From: Bacillota bacterium | GTDB taxonomy: Bacteria; Bacillota; Clostridia; Acetivibrionales; DTU013 | Length of the DNA: 5,311 nucleotides | Reading direction: 5' to 3' | Assembly (NCBI GenBank): GCA_023435805.1 | Contig: JAEZMC010000129.1 | Span: forward strand, 1-5,311 | Shown: positions 4,828 through 5,311 of the stretch, in pieces | Position numbering within the stretch: the stretch's first letter is position 1 | Layout of the letters: each line of letters begins with the position of its first letter | Position numbers and translations under genes: made by a program | Notes under the pieces: generated by a model | What the model was told of the DNA's origin: nothing | Databases searched by the model: none | What the model saw: only the letters and a program-made list of their open reading frames with translations

Positions 4828-5311
4828 ATGAATAGAACGGGCAAGGTGCTGGGTAGCATTTTTATCATAATTGGTGTATTATTTCTATTAGAGAATTTTA
4901 ATATCATCGACCCGATATGGAGCTATATCAACATAGGTTTCGTCATGTCGTTGATCGGAAAATTCTGGCCGCTGCTGTTTTTGGTGTTGCCGGGTGTATG
5001 GTTTCATTTGGGATTTTTTACAGGAAGAAAAAGAGACCCGGGTGTACTTGTACCGGGCGGCATACTGCTGGTGCTGGGCGTGGCCTTCCAGATCAACATG
5101 TTGTTTGGCGGATGGGATATCATGTGGCCGGTGTATATTTTTTCCGTAGCGTTTGGTCTTTTTGAGCTATATGTTTTTGGAACAAGGGATCGGGGGTTGT
5201 TGATTCCGATCGGCATATTGGGCGGATTGTCGGTTTTGTTCTTTATGTCGTTCTCCGCAGGCAGGCTGTTGAGTTTTAATATGAAGCCACTGGTCGTTCC
5301 AATTATTTTGA
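4828..5311 (+). CDS. Multi-pass membrane protein, LiaI/LiaF-like (DUF5668-type), 3' truncated
   Basis: The frame runs open from ATG 4828 to the window end (161 codons seen). GGGAGGAG (4814-4821) provides a strong ribosome site, with the GGAGG core (4815-4819) 8 nt from the ATG. The product is strongly hydrophobic, with segments near residues 8-21, 45-65, 73-90, 97-117, 122-142 and probably from 153 on, separated by very short loops such as GRKRDPG and GTRDRG. The pattern of a glycine-led hydrophobic helix ending in LLENFNII, then FWPLL (47-51) and MWPVY (99-103), is typical of the LiaI-LiaF-like/DUF5668 membrane modules, and the two Trp-Pro sites suggest an internally repeated unit. Related proteins in Bacillus belong to cell-envelope stress systems, but many homologues are uncharacterised. 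A C-terminal soluble domain, as in LiaF, could follow beyond the window. The membrane nature is sure; the family name is moderately so. Confidence 0.75.
   Translation, partial: MNRTGKVLGSIFIIIGVLFLLENFNIIDPIWSYINIGFVMSLIGKFWPLLFLVLPGVWFHLGFFTGRKRDPGVLVPGGILLVLGVAFQINMLFGGWDIMWPVYIFSVAFGLFELYVFGTRDRGLLIPIGILGGLSVLFFMSFSAGRLLSFNMKPLVVPIIL

Noticed and set aside
1..5311. CRISPR arrays, transposon ends, tRNA or rRNA genes, phage or defence genes
   Set aside because: No regularly spaced repeats, terminal inverted repeats, structural RNA signatures or recognisable mobile or defence proteins were seen on either strand.

Overview
The window reads as chromosomal DNA of an endospore-forming, Gram-positive Firmicute, most likely a Clostridia-type organism. 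The reasons are a YyaC-family sporulation protein, strong AGGAGG-type ribosome binding sites, TTG/GTG starts, near-consensus sigma-A promoters in AT-rich spacers, and proteins of clostridial character. I cannot name a species. No rRNA, tRNA, CRISPR array or insertion sequence was seen.

Layout: (1) 1-308, the 3' end of a type B carboxylesterase gene on the + strand. (2) 309-482, an intergenic stretch with a near-perfect sigma-A promoter (TTGACT, 17 nt, TATAAT) flanked by two almost identical inverted-repeat operators. (3) 483-2859, a compact + strand operon encoding an ABC-exporter ATPase, an ABC-2 type permease and a TetR-family repressor. The repressor is the obvious candidate to bind the two operators and autoregulate the operon, the usual logic of an inducible efflux system. 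(4) 2866-3927, on the - strand and convergent with the tetR gene, a PAS plus PP2C (SpoIIE/RsbU-type) serine phosphatase. Its 5' end is not straightforward: a strong promoter and Shine-Dalgarno point to an ATG that is out of frame with the long ORF. (5) 3988-4087, a divergent AT-rich promoter region. (6) 4088-4705, yyaC. (7) 4706-4827, an intergenic stretch with a candidate promoter and a large unexplained dyad. (8) 4828 to the window end, an incomplete multi-pass membrane protein resembling the LiaI/LiaF/DUF5668 type.

The three operon genes plausibly act together: an unknown hydrophobic or toxic ligand would release the TetR repressor and induce the exporter. The phosphatase and yyaC share a divergent promoter region, but nothing in the sequence proves a functional link. 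Nothing here amounts to a clear new defence or mobile system. The points most worth a second look are the twin operators, the disturbed 5' end of the phosphatase gene, the PAS cysteine cluster, and the dyad ahead of the last gene.
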